Under the pieces are notes generated by a model that had not been told where the DNA came from, ran no database searches, and saw nothing but the letters and a program-made list of their open reading frames with translations. 64,000 bases of DNA from Bacteroides sp. CAG:545 (lineage in GTDB: Bacteria > Bacteroidota > Bacteroidia > Bacteroidales > UBA932). This document shows positions 1 through 8,952 of the stretch, one piece after another; positions within the stretch are counted from its first letter, which is position 1, and each line of letters begins with the position of its first letter. Location of the stretch: assembly GCA_000432515.1 (NCBI GenBank), contig HF996013.1:52506-116505 (forward strand). Reading direction: 5' to 3'. The position numbers and the translations under genes are program-made.

Positions 1-744
1 ATAACCGTCCACGTCAAGTTCCAGTTTCTCTACAGGAAAGAAGTTTCCTCCCGACTCGTAATCTTCTGATATCAAAGTTCTTAGAGACGTAGCATTGGAC
101 AGTATCCCTGATGCCTGCTGCTGACGTACGACATCTGTAAGGGAAGACCAGTACACCCCGCCGAAACTGTTCATATATTCCGGAGCGAGGGCCGGGCTGT
201 ATTCGTGGCCGACAGGCGGAAGCTGTGCGGAGTCGCCAATCATCACCAGACGACAGCCGTTGCCGTTTCTGACAAATGTTACCAAATCCTCGAGCAGATT
301 GCCCGTGCCGAATAGCGCAGTAGAATTCTGCCCGGAATTGTCAATGCCCACAAGCGACACCTCATCCACGACGAACAACGTGTCTTTCGCCTTGTTCGGG
401 GCCAATGAGAACTGTCCGAAACCGTCTGATCCGACTGAACGCTGCCTGTAAATCTGTTTGTGGACCGTATGAGCTGGGCGTCCGGCATATCTGGAAAGCA
501 CTTTCGCTGACCGCCCCGTCGGAGCCAGAAGCACAGTAGGGATGCTCAGTTCTGTCAATGCACCGATTACGGCCGAGATTGCAGTAGTCTTACCGGTACC
601 TGCATAACCATTGAGTATCAATATGTCACCGTCATCTCCGGTAAGAAATTCGGCCATCTGATGCAGGAACGAGTCCTGGGACTCAGTCGGCTCGTACTGG
701 AAATGTCCAAGAAACTTGTCGTATAGAAAATCAGCCTGCCCCAT
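1..744 (-). CDS. RecD-like ATP-dependent DNA helicase/exodeoxyribonuclease, 3' end cut by window edge
   Basis: The first 248 residues are visible and run off the left edge with no stop. Walker A is GYAGTGKT (about residues 46-53), Walker B/DExx is VVDEVS (about 125-130), and a third helicase motif is GDSAQLPPVG (about 170-179). These are the SF1 motifs of RecD/Pif1-type helicases, which unwind DNA during repair and recombination. The short N-terminus before Walker A fits the small stand-alone 'RecD-like' helicases of Bacteroidales better than RecD of a RecBCD complex. The start ATG overlaps the trkH stop by one base (TAATG), so translation is probably coupled to trkH. Family is clear; the exact subfamily is uncertain because two thirds of the protein is missing. 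Confidence 0.88.
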   Translation of the reverse strand, partial: MGQADFLYDKFLGHFQYEPTESQDSFLHQMAEFLTGDDGDILILNGYAGTGKTTAISAVIGALTELSIPTVLLAPTGRSAKVLSRYAGRPAHTVHKQIYRQRSVGSDGFGQFSLAPNKAKDTLFVVDEVSLVGIDNSGQNSTALFGTGNLLEDLVTFVRNGNGCRLVMIGDSAQLPPVGHEYSPALAPEYMNSFGGVYWSSLTDVVRQQQASGILSNATSLRTLISEDYESGGNFFPVEKLELDVDGY

Positions 745-2198
745 TACTTGTTCCTCTTAGAAAAAGCCATTGCCACTACAGCGAGTATCGGATAGATTTC
801 GACACGGCCGAGGAACATATCGACAACGAAAATGAATTTGGCCATCACCGGAGCCGAATTGAAACTGCCCAATGTTCCCCAGTCGCCCAATGCGGGGCCG
901 ACATTGCTCAGAGCGGAGATGCAGGCGGCCACAGATGCGTCTATAGTCACGCCGGAGACAATGGACAATGCTACAGAGATGGCTATTGTCACGAAATACA
1001 AGGCTATATAGACAAGATGCGGATAGACTTCTTCATTGGTGAGAATATGGTTTCCGACATGGACCTGGTTTATGGAAGCTGGATGCAGAGCCTTCTTTAC
1101 CTGCTGACCTATAGTCTTAAGCATCAGATAGATACGGTCCGCCTTCACACCTCCTGTGGTGGATCCCGCCATTCCGCAAGGAACGGAAATGATGACCATC
1201 AGCACGGCTGCGAACGCCGGCCACGTATTGTTGTCGGATATCGCAAATCCGGTCGTGGAAATAGAGCTCACCACGTGGAAAATTCCGTTCATGATAGAGT
1301 CTCCCCAAGAGAATTCAGATCCCTTCATTTTCAATGATATAGCCATCATCACTGAGGCTATCACTATCATCAGCGCGTAGAATTTCAGCACGGGACTCTT
1401 GAGCGGCTTGAGGCTGCGTGTGGCGAATACGACAAATATGAGTCCAAAATGGACAGAAGCCAAGAACATAAAGACTATGGTGATTATGTTTATGGCATTG
1501 GAATCAAAGGAGGCGATAGACAGGTTCTTGGTGCTGAATCCTCCTGTGGCCACCACACTGAAGGCATGGTTTATGGCGTCGAAAGCCGACATTCCGGCCA
1601 GCCAGTAGCAGATGAATGCCGATATGGTAATTCCCAGATATACTGCGGCAAATACCCATACGGTCTTGTTCGTACGTGTCCGGTAACCTTCTTTGGAGAG
1701 CGAAGACACCTCCATATTGGTCAGCCGGAGCCTCATCGGACTGGAGGACGGGATAATCAGCAGAAGGAACACCACGACTCCCAAGCCTCCGATGAAATGC
1801 GTGGACGAGCGCCAGAACAGCAGGCTGTCAGGCAGCTGTTCCACATCTGTCAATATGGTGGCTCCAGTAGTGGTATAACCTGATACCGCTTCGAAAAGTG
1901 CGTTGATTACCGAGAACGGGCCGCCCCAGAGAAGGTAAGGCAACATTCCGAAGACGAAGGACAGCAGCCATGACAACACGATGATCATATAACCGTCCTT
2001 CAGGGTAATGTTGGAGGATTTGCGGACGAAGATGAACGGGAACACACCCACGATGAAGGTAATCGTGAAACTGATTATCATCGCGGCCAATGCGCTGTCG
2101 TTTCCTTCTGCCAATGAAACCAATATGGACAGAAACATAAAGAACGCACTGGCAAGCAGCGCGAACCCGACGTTTCTGGATATGACTTTAAGGTTCAT
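744..2198 (-). CDS. trkH: TrkH-family potassium uptake protein
   Basis: A 484-residue polytopic inner-membrane protein. The four pore loops of the Trk/Ktr family are all readable: TTGATI (about 110-115), VATGGFST (216-223), STTGFAI (314-320) and GSTTGGVK (345-352). Each carries the glycine that forms the K+ filter. It imports potassium, normally gated by a cytosolic NAD/ATP-binding TrkA protein; no trkA is in the window. It is the middle gene of an operon: the start overlaps the stop of the upstream HAMP-like gene by one base and its stop overlaps the start of the downstream helicase gene by one base. Length is normal for TrkH. Confidence 0.95.
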   Translation of the reverse strand: MNLKVISRNVGFALLASAFFMFLSILVSLAEGNDSALAAMIISFTITFIVGVFPFIFVRKSSNITLKDGYMIIVLSWLLSFVFGMLPYLLWGGPFSVINALFEAVSGYTTTGATILTDVEQLPDSLLFWRSSTHFIGGLGVVVFLLLIIPSSSPMRLRLTNMEVSSLSKEGYRTRTNKTVWVFAAVYLGITISAFICYWLAGMSAFDAINHAFSVVATGGFSTKNLSIASFDSNAINIITIVFMFLASVHFGLIFVVFATRSLKPLKSPVLKFYALMIVIASVMMAISLKMKGSEFSWGDSIMNGIFHVVSSISTTGFAISDNNTWPAFAAVLMVIISVPCGMAGSTTGGVKADRIYLMLKTIGQQVKKALHPASINQVHVGNHILTNEEVYPHLVYIALYFVTIAISVALSIVSGVTIDASVAACISALSNVGPALGDWGTLGSFNSAPVMAKFIFVVDMFLGRVEIYPILAVVAMAFSKRNK

Positions 2199-3052
2199 CA
2201 GGCCTGTTCCTCCTTGTTTTTCTCTATGGAATCACGTAGCATCTTCAGTCTCTTGCGGAGCTGCATGTTCTCGCCCGCCATCTCTGTTATGCCGTCATTG
2301 AGCTCGGAAAGCTGGTCGTCCCCTTCGAATTCGTAGGAGTATTTGCTCCCGAACGAACGGTAATTTTTCAGCCCCGTGAGCATCCTGTATATTGGGTTCA
2401 CATAATAAGCCATCAGGAAGAACAGCAGCAGTACCACGAGCAGAAGTCCTACCGCCACGGCTACCGCTCCTGGGATAATGCTCCTGTAGAAGCCTCTTTC
2501 GAATGTCGCGGAATTCTTCTGAAGTTCATTGTAAATGGCAGTATTCAAGATGTTTATATCGGAACGCAACCTGTTGTATTTAGGCTGCAGCCTGTCGAAA
2601 TACCACTCCCGCGCATTGATGAAATCAGAGAGTATGGCATGCTTCAACTCCAATGAGGTCAGCATATACGCCGAATAGGAATAGAGCACGGAGTCAGCCA
2701 ACGGAAGCATTTTTTCCGAGGTCAATGAGGCCTTGAGGCTGTCGCAATGGTCAATGAAGTCGTTCTGTCTGAGTTCCGGCAGATGCTTTTCGGAATTGTC
2801 GCCGATTATGGCAAGGATGCCGAGATTGTAGGAGTTCGCCGCATCAGCAAGTTTCTGGGCGGCATTGATGCTACCGATATTGGCGGCAATCAGGTCTGAG
2901 ACATAGCTGCTCATCCTGCTGTATTCCATTATTGAGATGAAGCTCGAGACAAGCAGAATCACGGCTATGGAACTGAGGCTCAGGACGAGCTTCATTTTCA
3001 TAGTCAGTTTGAATTCACGTATCCGTGTCCGCAGTTTTCTGAGAATTGTCAT
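2198..3052 (-). CDS. membrane sensor-like protein with HAMP-like segment, no output domain
   Basis: About 284 residues. A transmembrane helix near residues 22-42 (LSLSSIAVILLVSSF) is followed by a roughly 130-residue helical extracytoplasmic region. A second long hydrophobic helix (residues ~195-220, rich in V and L) leads into a HAMP-like region and a C-terminal coiled coil. This is the sensor half of a histidine kinase or chemoreceptor without a kinase, cyclase or methyl-accepting domain. I chose the ATG at 3052: an upstream ATG at 3112 extends the frame by 20 residues, but a -7 box at 3121-3128 would leave almost no leader for it. The stop overlaps the trkH start (TGATG), so it may sense a condition relevant to K+ transport; that is inference. 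Confidence 0.75.
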   Translation of the reverse strand: MTILRKLRTRIREFKLTMKMKLVLSLSSIAVILLVSSFISIMEYSRMSSYVSDLIAANIGSINAAQKLADAANSYNLGILAIIGDNSEKHLPELRQNDFIDHCDSLKASLTSEKMLPLADSVLYSYSAYMLTSLELKHAILSDFINAREWYFDRLQPKYNRLRSDINILNTAIYNELQKNSATFERGFYRSIIPGAVAVAVGLLLVVLLLFFLMAYYVNPIYRMLTGLKNYRSFGSKYSYEFEGDDQLSELNDGITEMAGENMQLRKRLKMLRDSIEKNKEEQA

Positions 3053-3120
3053 AAACACAAATTTTGACCGTGCAGGAAACTGTTTTGGCGACAATTTCTG
3101 AGCACCGTCCATTCAATCTG

Positions 3121-3128
3121 CGAATATA
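3121..3128 (-). promoter_or_regulatory. probable -7 box of the HAMP-like/trkH/helicase operon
   Basis: TATATTCG on the minus strand, one mismatch from TAnnTTTG, preceded by TTTGC. It lies about 70 bases upstream of the ATG at 3052. The same TTTGC-TATATTYG arrangement recurs before other genes in the window, for example the Fic gene. Confidence 0.45.
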
Positions 3129-3141
3129 GCAAATTTTCAGA

Positions 3142-3840
3142 TTACTTCGAGCCGAAGATGTATGCGGAATTGTATTTGCGGACGAGACTCTTCAGACGTG
3201 CCTTAGCCTTGATCTGCATCGGTACGCCGACCAGTGTGCATGGGGCCATCACTGCCACAGCCGCCACTGTCCCCAATACAAGCACCGCCGCCGCTTCCCG
3301 ATTGTCAGTGGAGTATTCTGTCAATACCAATGCCCCTGTTGCTGAGAGCAATGCGCCTCCTGCCCCGAATGAGAGGACCTTCCGTCCTGAGCTGAAGACT
3401 TTCACATTCTTCTTGTACACGACTACATCAGCCGGTGAAAAATACAGCCCTGCATCGGAAATGCTTATCGGCTGGTTGTCAGATGTAAAAATATAGCCGC
3501 GCTTATAGGTCAATGTCCCTTCCACTTTCTTTCCCGAATGCAGTCCTGTTATCCTGACTCCTGAAGAAAGCACCGTCACATTCTCCTCTGACCCGGACGG
3601 GCGCGCCGACAGGATATTCAACGTATCCGGAGTCTGTGCTACTGGCAGTTCTCCGGCATTGGCCTCAGGCTGAACTCTTTGGGCCACTGGCACTTCTCCG
3701 GCATTGGCCTCAGACTGAATTCTTGAGAGGGAACGACTCACAACTCGCGCACTGGCCTCAAACGCAGACGGAACCCCCATCATTACGATGGACATTACCG
3801 CAAACAATCTGTATATACGATTCCACATATACTCTGACAT
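3142..3840 (-). CDS. exported hypothetical protein with internal tandem repeat and C-terminal hydrophobic segments
   Basis: A 232-residue protein I do not recognise. An N-terminal signal sequence (hydrophobic ~residues 9-28, ending near AFEASA) is followed by a Gln/Glu/Ala-rich stretch holding two copies of a 15-residue repeat (core EANAGE-x-PVAQ). Then comes a beta-rich domain (~75-150). Two Ala/Val/Gly-rich hydrophobic segments (~155-175 and ~185-210) could be membrane helices. A short basic tail ends in FGSK. It stands alone, between a non-coding region and the HAMP-like gene. Likely an envelope protein; no function is proposed. Confidence 0.7.
   Translation of the reverse strand: MSEYMWNRIYRLFAVMSIVMMGVPSAFEASARVVSRSLSRIQSEANAGEVPVAQRVQPEANAGELPVAQTPDTLNILSARPSGSEENVTVLSSGVRITGLHSGKKVEGTLTYKRGYIFTSDNQPISISDAGLYFSPADVVVYKKNVKVFSSGRKVLSFGAGGALLSATGALVLTEYSTDNREAAAVLVLGTVAAVAVMAPCTLVGVPMQIKAKARLKSLVRKYNSAYIFGSK
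3631..3720. repeat. two tandem 45-nt repeats inside the exported hypothetical gene
   Basis: The 18-mer CTCCGGCATTGGCCTCAG occurs at 3651 and again at 3696, exactly 45 bases apart, within two near-identical 45-nt units. The period is a multiple of three, so the reading frame is kept and the protein gains two copies of a 15-residue motif. Confidence 0.85.
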
Positions 3841-4365
3841 TCATTTCACCCTACATAGATGCACCCGCTACGAAAAACGTTGCTCTTCACCTTGACATTT
3901 TTCCACATTGACCTTCTCTCGAGAACAACTTGGAACAACCTGCATTTGCAACATAACTATTAAGCACTCACTATCAGACAGTTAGGGCAATTCATCAAAT
4001 TCAGGTTAGACATAAAAACAGGTAACCTGGCATTACACATTTCACATATCATATTATCATTCAGGAACTTACGCCCGTAGTCCAACAGCAGGTTGTTCCA
4101 ATAGTGTCAATACGTAACCGCGGAGACGCTTCCAAAACGCAAGAACAGGGGCGCAGACCAGACACGAACAAGAAGAACAACAAGTGCCGACCAAGGCCCT
4201 GCCAGTGGCGCCAAACATTGTCAGAAACAGGGAACAAGAATTCAGAGACGGACACAAGAATCTGATGACGCCAGGTGCAGAAACGCAAACAAGTGACTCG
4301 GCCGGGATACGGACAGAGCCACTTGATTATGATAAACGGAAAATGCCTGATTCTCTCAGATTAGG
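3841..4365. other. 525-nt region without a gene; contains a 14-bp inverted repeat
   Basis: No convincing coding sequence on either strand: the short open frames have no start context and odd composition. TTGGAACAACCTGC at 3930-3943 is exactly inverted at 4088-4101. Inside the 172-nt span lies a smaller hairpin with 7-bp arms CAGGTTA/TAACCTG near 4003-4032. The part from about 4130 to 4340 is purine-rich on the plus strand and looks neither coding nor repetitive. It could be a decayed mobile element or an unrecognised RNA. Confidence 0.5.
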
Positions 4366-6042
4366 CTATTCCGGCTTATAGGAGTCCTTGAGGGTGGCCG
4401 TCCTGTTGAACACAGGATGTTCCGGAGTACTGTCCGGATCCTTGAAGTAATAGGCGTCACGCTCGAACTGAACTGCTATGCCGGATTTGTCTTCCAGCAG
4501 GGCAGGCTCAGCATATCCCTTGCCGAGAACCAACGACTGCGGATTCAGGAAATCCTTGTAGTCCTTGTCCTCTGGAACCTGGCTCATATCCGCCAATGTG
4601 AACAGCTTGTCATACATACGGAGTTCCACTTCCTTGGCGTGAGCAGTTGATACCCAATGAATTGTACCCTTGACACTTCTCCACTCCCCGCTTCCCGGAC
4701 GGGTTGACGGATCGAAAGTACATTTGAGTTCCACCACATTGCCCTCAGCATCCTTGATAACCTCATTGCACTTGATGATATAGGTGTATTTCAGACGGAC
4801 CTCACCATCAGGTTTAAGACGGAAGAACTTCTTAGGCGCGTCTTCCATAAAGTCCGCCCTGCTGATGTACAGTTCGCCGGCAAACGGAACCTTGCGGGTT
4901 GCGCCTTCCGGTTCAGCCGGATTTAGAGGGCAGTCAAACCACTCCACCTTGCCCGGCTCCCAGTTCGTGAGAGTAACCTTGACCGGGTCCTCAACCACCA
5001 TATAGCGGTTTGACCTCGCATTCAGGTCCTGGCGCACGCACCACTCAAGAAGCTGGAGGTCCATCAGCTGGTCACGCTTGGACACACCGATCTTCTCACA
5101 GAACATTTTCAATGCCTCAGGAGTATAGCCTCTTCTTCTTACACCGCACAATGTCGGCATACGAGGATCATCCCAGCCGCTCACAAGACCTTTCTGTACC
5201 AGTTCGAGCAATTTACGCTTGCTCATCAATGTGTAAGTAAGGTTCAGTCTCGCGAATTCATACTGATGTGACGGATAGATGCCGAGCGTCTGGATAAACC
5301 AGTCGTACAGCGGTCTGTGCACATCGAACTCAAGGGTACAGATGGAATGGGTGATGTGTTCGATGGAGTCGCACTGGCCGTGAGTGAAGTCGTACATAGG
5401 ATAGATGCACCACTTGTCTCCGGTACGGTGATGAGAGGCATGCTTGATACGATAAAGAAGAGGATCGCGGAACATCATATTCGGGCTTGCCATATCGATC
5501 TTGGCCCTGAGAACCTTTTCACCGTCAGCATATTTTCCGTCACGCATCTCGCGGAAAAGCCTGAGGTTTTCCTCTACGCTCCTGTTCCTGTACGGACTCT
5601 CCACACCCGGTTTGTCCACAGTGCCACGCCCCTTGCTGATTTCCTCCTGAGTCTGGTCATCAACATAAGCCAAACCCTTCTGTATCAGTTCTTCAGCCCA
5701 TGCATAAAGCTGGTCGAAATAGTCAGAAGCATATTTTTCCTTGTCCCACTGGAACCCGAGCCACTTAATATCCTCTTTAATGGAGTCCACATATTCGGTA
5801 TCCTCTTTGGTCGGATTGGTATCGTCAAAACGAAGATTTGTCTTGCCGCCATATTTCTGCGCCAGACCAAAGTTTATGCAGATGCTTTTCGCATGCCCGA
5901 GATGCAGATAACCGTTCGGCTCCGGAGGAAAACGCGTAAGGACGCTGTCCACTTTGCCGGATTTGAGATCTGCCTCAATGATTTCTTCGAGGAAATTCAG
6001 CCTCTTTGGCTCTTCGACCTCTTTTTTGACTTCTTCCATCAT
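4366..6042 (-). CDS. glnS: glutaminyl-tRNA synthetase
   Basis: 558 residues, the usual length for bacterial GlnRS. It charges tRNA-Gln with glutamine in the cytoplasm. The class-I HIGH motif is seen as PNGYLHLGHAKS (HLGH at 47-50) and the KMSKS motif as LMSKRKL (about residue 275). The C-terminal anticodon-binding beta-barrels follow (containing GTIHWVS, a conserved GlnRS stretch). GlnRS rather than GluRS is indicated by the LMSKRKL form and this C-terminal domain. A second ATG immediately follows the first; either could start translation. A -7 box lies about 130 bases upstream, leaving a leader with a small hairpin (GCAAGT/ACTTGC around 6074-6088). Confidence 0.97.
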   Translation of the reverse strand: MMEEVKKEVEEPKRLNFLEEIIEADLKSGKVDSVLTRFPPEPNGYLHLGHAKSICINFGLAQKYGGKTNLRFDDTNPTKEDTEYVDSIKEDIKWLGFQWDKEKYASDYFDQLYAWAEELIQKGLAYVDDQTQEEISKGRGTVDKPGVESPYRNRSVEENLRLFREMRDGKYADGEKVLRAKIDMASPNMMFRDPLLYRIKHASHHRTGDKWCIYPMYDFTHGQCDSIEHITHSICTLEFDVHRPLYDWFIQTLGIYPSHQYEFARLNLTYTLMSKRKLLELVQKGLVSGWDDPRMPTLCGVRRRGYTPEALKMFCEKIGVSKRDQLMDLQLLEWCVRQDLNARSNRYMVVEDPVKVTLTNWEPGKVEWFDCPLNPAEPEGATRKVPFAGELYISRADFMEDAPKKFFRLKPDGEVRLKYTYIIKCNEVIKDAEGNVVELKCTFDPSTRPGSGEWRSVKGTIHWVSTAHAKEVELRMYDKLFTLADMSQVPEDKDYKDFLNPQSLVLGKGYAEPALLEDKSGIAVQFERDAYYFKDPDSTPEHPVFNRTATLKDSYKPE

Positions 6043-6171
6043 ACGTATAATCAGTTCTATTACTCAAGTCCCGCAAGTAAAACTTGCTTGCCGTCGCCCT
6101 CACGGGCTTTAACAGCAGCATTTCGCTCTTGCGAAACTCAAGTTCAATTAATTCAATTATTTCACAACTTA

Positions 6172-6179
6172 CAAACTTA
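6172..6179 (-). promoter_or_regulatory. probable -7 box of glnS
   Basis: TAAGTTTG on the minus strand matches TAnnTTTG exactly. It implies a leader of roughly 120 bases for glnS. No clear -33 element was identified. Confidence 0.4.
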
Positions 6180-6227
6180 CGAAAATTCCGTTCAATTCTA
6201 AAATATTTACGCATTTTTGCAGGCGGA

Positions 6228-7418
6228 CTATTTCCTGATGACTTCCACTTTGTCCCCGCAGTCGTATATGGCCTCCTTGTCCATATACGTCACGCTGGCC
6301 GGGACATATACCGTCCTGAGGTTCCGGCACTTCTCCACGGCATAGGCCTCGATTCTCTCAGTCCCTTCCGCGAAAACTATTTCCTCCACGTTTTCCAGGC
6401 TGTAGATGTAATTCTTTTCTATTACCTTGACCGGCTTGAGTTCCAGTCTTGTTATCGCAGACGGGATAAAGTACGGCGCATCGTCACCTATATTATACAG
6501 CACATTCTTGTATGCGGTCAGATACTTGTTCTCAGGGTCAACATTGATTTCACGCAGGGAACTGAAGTTGCTGCTCAGATAGACCGTGTTCTCCCCGACA
6601 CTCTCCACATTGCTTCCCAGATACAGTTTGTCGTATGACCCGCTTACCTTTTTGACAGGGCAGAAAGACGTGATTCTGAAACCGTTGGTGCTGAACGGAA
6701 CCAGAACATAATCAAGCTTGGAGTCCTTCACCTCTGCAACATTGAGCCTGCCCTCCTCGAAATTATAAGCGAACCTCTCGTCCTCGAACAGATTGAAATC
6801 GGCCATTGTCAGCTGAAGCACATCGCAATATTTCCCGGTGTCATCCATTTTGTAGTCAATGCCGTTTGTAGGGTCGCTGACGTGCCATTCTCCATTCACA
6901 TATGCGTAATTCCAAGCGTGGCCGCCAATCCCGACGAGCCAGCCGTTCACGCACATTGCCGGAATGTCCTGGCTCTGGCACATTATCTTGAACAGGTTCG
7001 CATAACCCTGACAGACGCAGATCCTGTGGACGAACACGTCATACGGGTCGAGATATATGGTCTCGTTTCCGCTGCCGTATCTGACATTCTTTACGATCCA
7101 ATTGAAGATATTGTAGTATGTCTGTATCTTGCTGTCCGCCTTCAGATTATTGTCAATGAATTGCCTGATCTCGGAAAACTGCTTCTCCGTAATCTTGGTT
7201 TCGCCCGGTGCCAATGTCCTTGCCGGGTCCACGGCCTCCAGTAATTCGCGCAGCGCGAGTGCCCCGTCTGCCGGCAGCCGCTTCGCCCCGTCATCCTCAG
7301 GAAAGTCAATGCCGGCCGGCGGTTCCTTGTCCGGAATCTGTTCACTGCCGTTCTCTTTTCCGCAGGACACGAATCCCAGGACCGCCATCAATATTATAAT
7401 CAGTACCTTATTGTTCAT
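6228..7418 (-). CDS. surface lipoprotein: transglutaminase-like domain plus leucine-rich (BspA-like) C-terminus
   Basis: 396 residues. A lipoprotein signal ends LGFVSC, followed by GKENGSE, matching the Bacteroidetes surface-export pattern. Residues ~85-190 form a transglutaminase-like cysteine-protease fold with the triad visible: Cys in ICVCQGYANLF, His in VGIGGHAWNYAYV, Asp in WHVSDPTNG. The C-terminal ~130 residues resemble LRR_5/BspA repeats (SNFSSLREINVDPENKYL, NLRTVYVPASVTYM). Such proteins are thought to act as surface proteases or in cross-linking; substrate unknown. It is divergent from the hydrolase gene at 7506 and has its own -7 box at 7439-7446. Confidence 0.85.
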   Translation of the reverse strand: MNNKVLIIILMAVLGFVSCGKENGSEQIPDKEPPAGIDFPEDDGAKRLPADGALALRELLEAVDPARTLAPGETKITEKQFSEIRQFIDNNLKADSKIQTYYNIFNWIVKNVRYGSGNETIYLDPYDVFVHRICVCQGYANLFKIMCQSQDIPAMCVNGWLVGIGGHAWNYAYVNGEWHVSDPTNGIDYKMDDTGKYCDVLQLTMADFNLFEDERFAYNFEEGRLNVAEVKDSKLDYVLVPFSTNGFRITSFCPVKKVSGSYDKLYLGSNVESVGENTVYLSSNFSSLREINVDPENKYLTAYKNVLYNIGDDAPYFIPSAITRLELKPVKVIEKNYIYSLENVEEIVFAEGTERIEAYAVEKCRNLRTVYVPASVTYMDKEAIYDCGDKVEVIRK

Positions 7419-7438
7419 ATGTCTTTCGTTTTCAGCGA

Positions 7439-7446
7439 CAAATGTA
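7439..7446 (-). promoter_or_regulatory. probable -7 box of the transglutaminase-like gene
   Basis: TACATTTG on the minus strand is an exact TAnnTTTG, 21 bases before the start codon. On the opposite strand, TATATTTA at 7480-7487 (one mismatch) may serve the divergent hydrolase gene at 7506. Confidence 0.45.
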
Positions 7447-7505
7447 ATATTATTTCACTGTCATTGATGAAAATAATCCTATATTTACGGGAAATCGTTC
7501 GAAAA

Positions 7506-8939
7506 ATGAAAAAGATATTAGCAGCATTGACATTGACCTTTATCGCGGCGTCGGCATTGGCGCAGACGGGGACTTGGAACGGCAAATTGGACGTCTCGGG
7601 CACTACGCTTTCGCTCGTTTTTCACATGGGCGACAGCACCGCCACTCTCGACGTGCCCGACCAGGGCGCGAAGGCGATACCGGTGTCAGTAAAACGCTCC
7701 GCTTTCGGTTCCATTGAACTGGAAGTTCCGTCCATAAATGCTTCATACAAAGGACTTTGGACAGGTAAACTTATCACCGGGACATTTACTCAGAATGGAA
7801 TGTCATTTACTTTGCCGTTGGTCCCGGGAGCCCCAGTTCTGAGGCGTCCGCAAACCCCTGTAGGACCCTTTGCTTATGTCAATGCCGATGTTTCATTTTC
7901 CAATGGTGATGCTGTTCTGAAAGGGACATTGACAATGCCGGAGAACTGTTCCCGCCAGACTCCTGTGCTCCTCATGGTTACCGGAAGCGGGCTGCAGAAT
8001 CGCGACGAGGAAACATTTGGCCATAAGCCGTTTGCAGTGATTGCCGATGCGTTTGCCAATGCCGGGATCGCGACTTTGAGATATGATGACAGGGGATTCG
8101 GCGAGTCCACAGGCGATGCCGTTTCGTGTACCACAGAGGACTTGAAGAACGATGCTCTTGCCGGGATTGATCTTCTGCGTGGGAAGTTTGACCATGTCGG
8201 TGTGCTCGGGCACAGTGAAGGCGGAAGCATTGCGCTGATGTTGGCTGCAGAGGGCAAGGCGGATTTCGTGATAAGTCTGGCAGGTATGGTTGCCTCCGGC
8301 TCTGAGACTCTTCTGGACCAGAATCGTCGTGCGCTCCAGATGGCCGGGATGCCTGAATCCGAGACCAACAACTATTGCAGATTTCTGGCTGACGCCTACG
8401 AGGCTGTTGTCAATGATATGCCGTTTCCATCTCCTGAAAGTTATTATCTCTCTGCTGCTCTCAAGCAGAATGCGTCTATGCTAAGCGTTTTACTGAAAAC
8501 GCCGTACATGAAATATTTCTTGAAGATGAACGTGTCGGACATCTTAGGCTCCGTAAAGTGCCCGGTAATGGCCCTCAATGGTACCAAGGACATTCAGGTT
8601 TCTTGCGAACGGAATCTCTCCCTTCTCCGCCAAGGTCTTCCCGGCGGCTATTCCGAGTCTGTTACCGTGACAGTCTCCGGTTCAGAACGTGGCTCCGGTT
8701 CAGGCTCAAATTTCCGGTCCGCCACTGCTCCAACCGCAGAAACCAGTTCCGTTTCCCGGTCCGCCACTTTTGCTGATGAATCTTCGGTCAATGTTGTCAA
8801 GGCCGAAATCGGGCTGAACCATATGTTCCAGCACTGCCGGACCGGTGAAATGTCAGAGTACAAAGAAATCGAAGAAACCTTCTCCCCGGACGTCCTCGCC
8901 GAAATGACAGCCTGGCTGCGTACCCTCTTTGCACGCTGA
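7506..8939 (+). CDS. exported alpha/beta hydrolase (serine esterase/peptidase-like) with Ser-rich insertion
   Basis: 477 residues from ATG 7506. That start gives a clean signal peptide (MKKILAALTLTFIAASALAQ); the frame is open to 7419 but an earlier start would spoil it and lie upstream of the likely promoter. After a ~100-residue beta-rich N-terminal domain comes an alpha/beta-hydrolase core. It shows the oxyanion stretch VTGSGLQNRDE, the nucleophile elbow GHSEGG, MALNGTKDIQV (acid region) and catalytic His in GLNHMFQHC. Between acid and His lies a ~45-residue Ser/Thr/Ala-rich insertion (about 382-427). It converges on the small gene at 8953. Substrate unknown; probably periplasmic. Confidence 0.85.
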   Translation: MKKILAALTLTFIAASALAQTGTWNGKLDVSGTTLSLVFHMGDSTATLDVPDQGAKAIPVSVKRSAFGSIELEVPSINASYKGLWTGKLITGTFTQNGMSFTLPLVPGAPVLRRPQTPVGPFAYVNADVSFSNGDAVLKGTLTMPENCSRQTPVLLMVTGSGLQNRDEETFGHKPFAVIADAFANAGIATLRYDDRGFGESTGDAVSCTTEDLKNDALAGIDLLRGKFDHVGVLGHSEGGSIALMLAAEGKADFVISLAGMVASGSETLLDQNRRALQMAGMPESETNNYCRFLADAYEAVVNDMPFPSPESYYLSAALKQNASMLSVLLKTPYMKYFLKMNVSDILGSVKCPVMALNGTKDIQVSCERNLSLLRQGLPGGYSESVTVTVSGSERGSGSGSNFRSATAPTAETSSVSRSATFADESSVNVVKAEIGLNHMFQHCRTGEMSEYKEIEETFSPDVLAEMTAWLRTLFAR

Positions 8940-8952
8940 ACGAGAGGAATTG

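Noticed and set aside
4061..4381. Short open frames on both strands in the 3841-4365 gap
   Set aside because: Low-complexity, no plausible start region, no domain features.
6043..6171. glnS leader hairpin as a T-box riboswitch
   Set aside because: No T-box core sequence or specifier loop was found, and T-boxes are not typical of this phylum.
5317..6201. 294-residue open frame on the plus strand inside glnS
   Set aside because: It is the antisense shadow of glnS, whose motifs and length are unambiguous.
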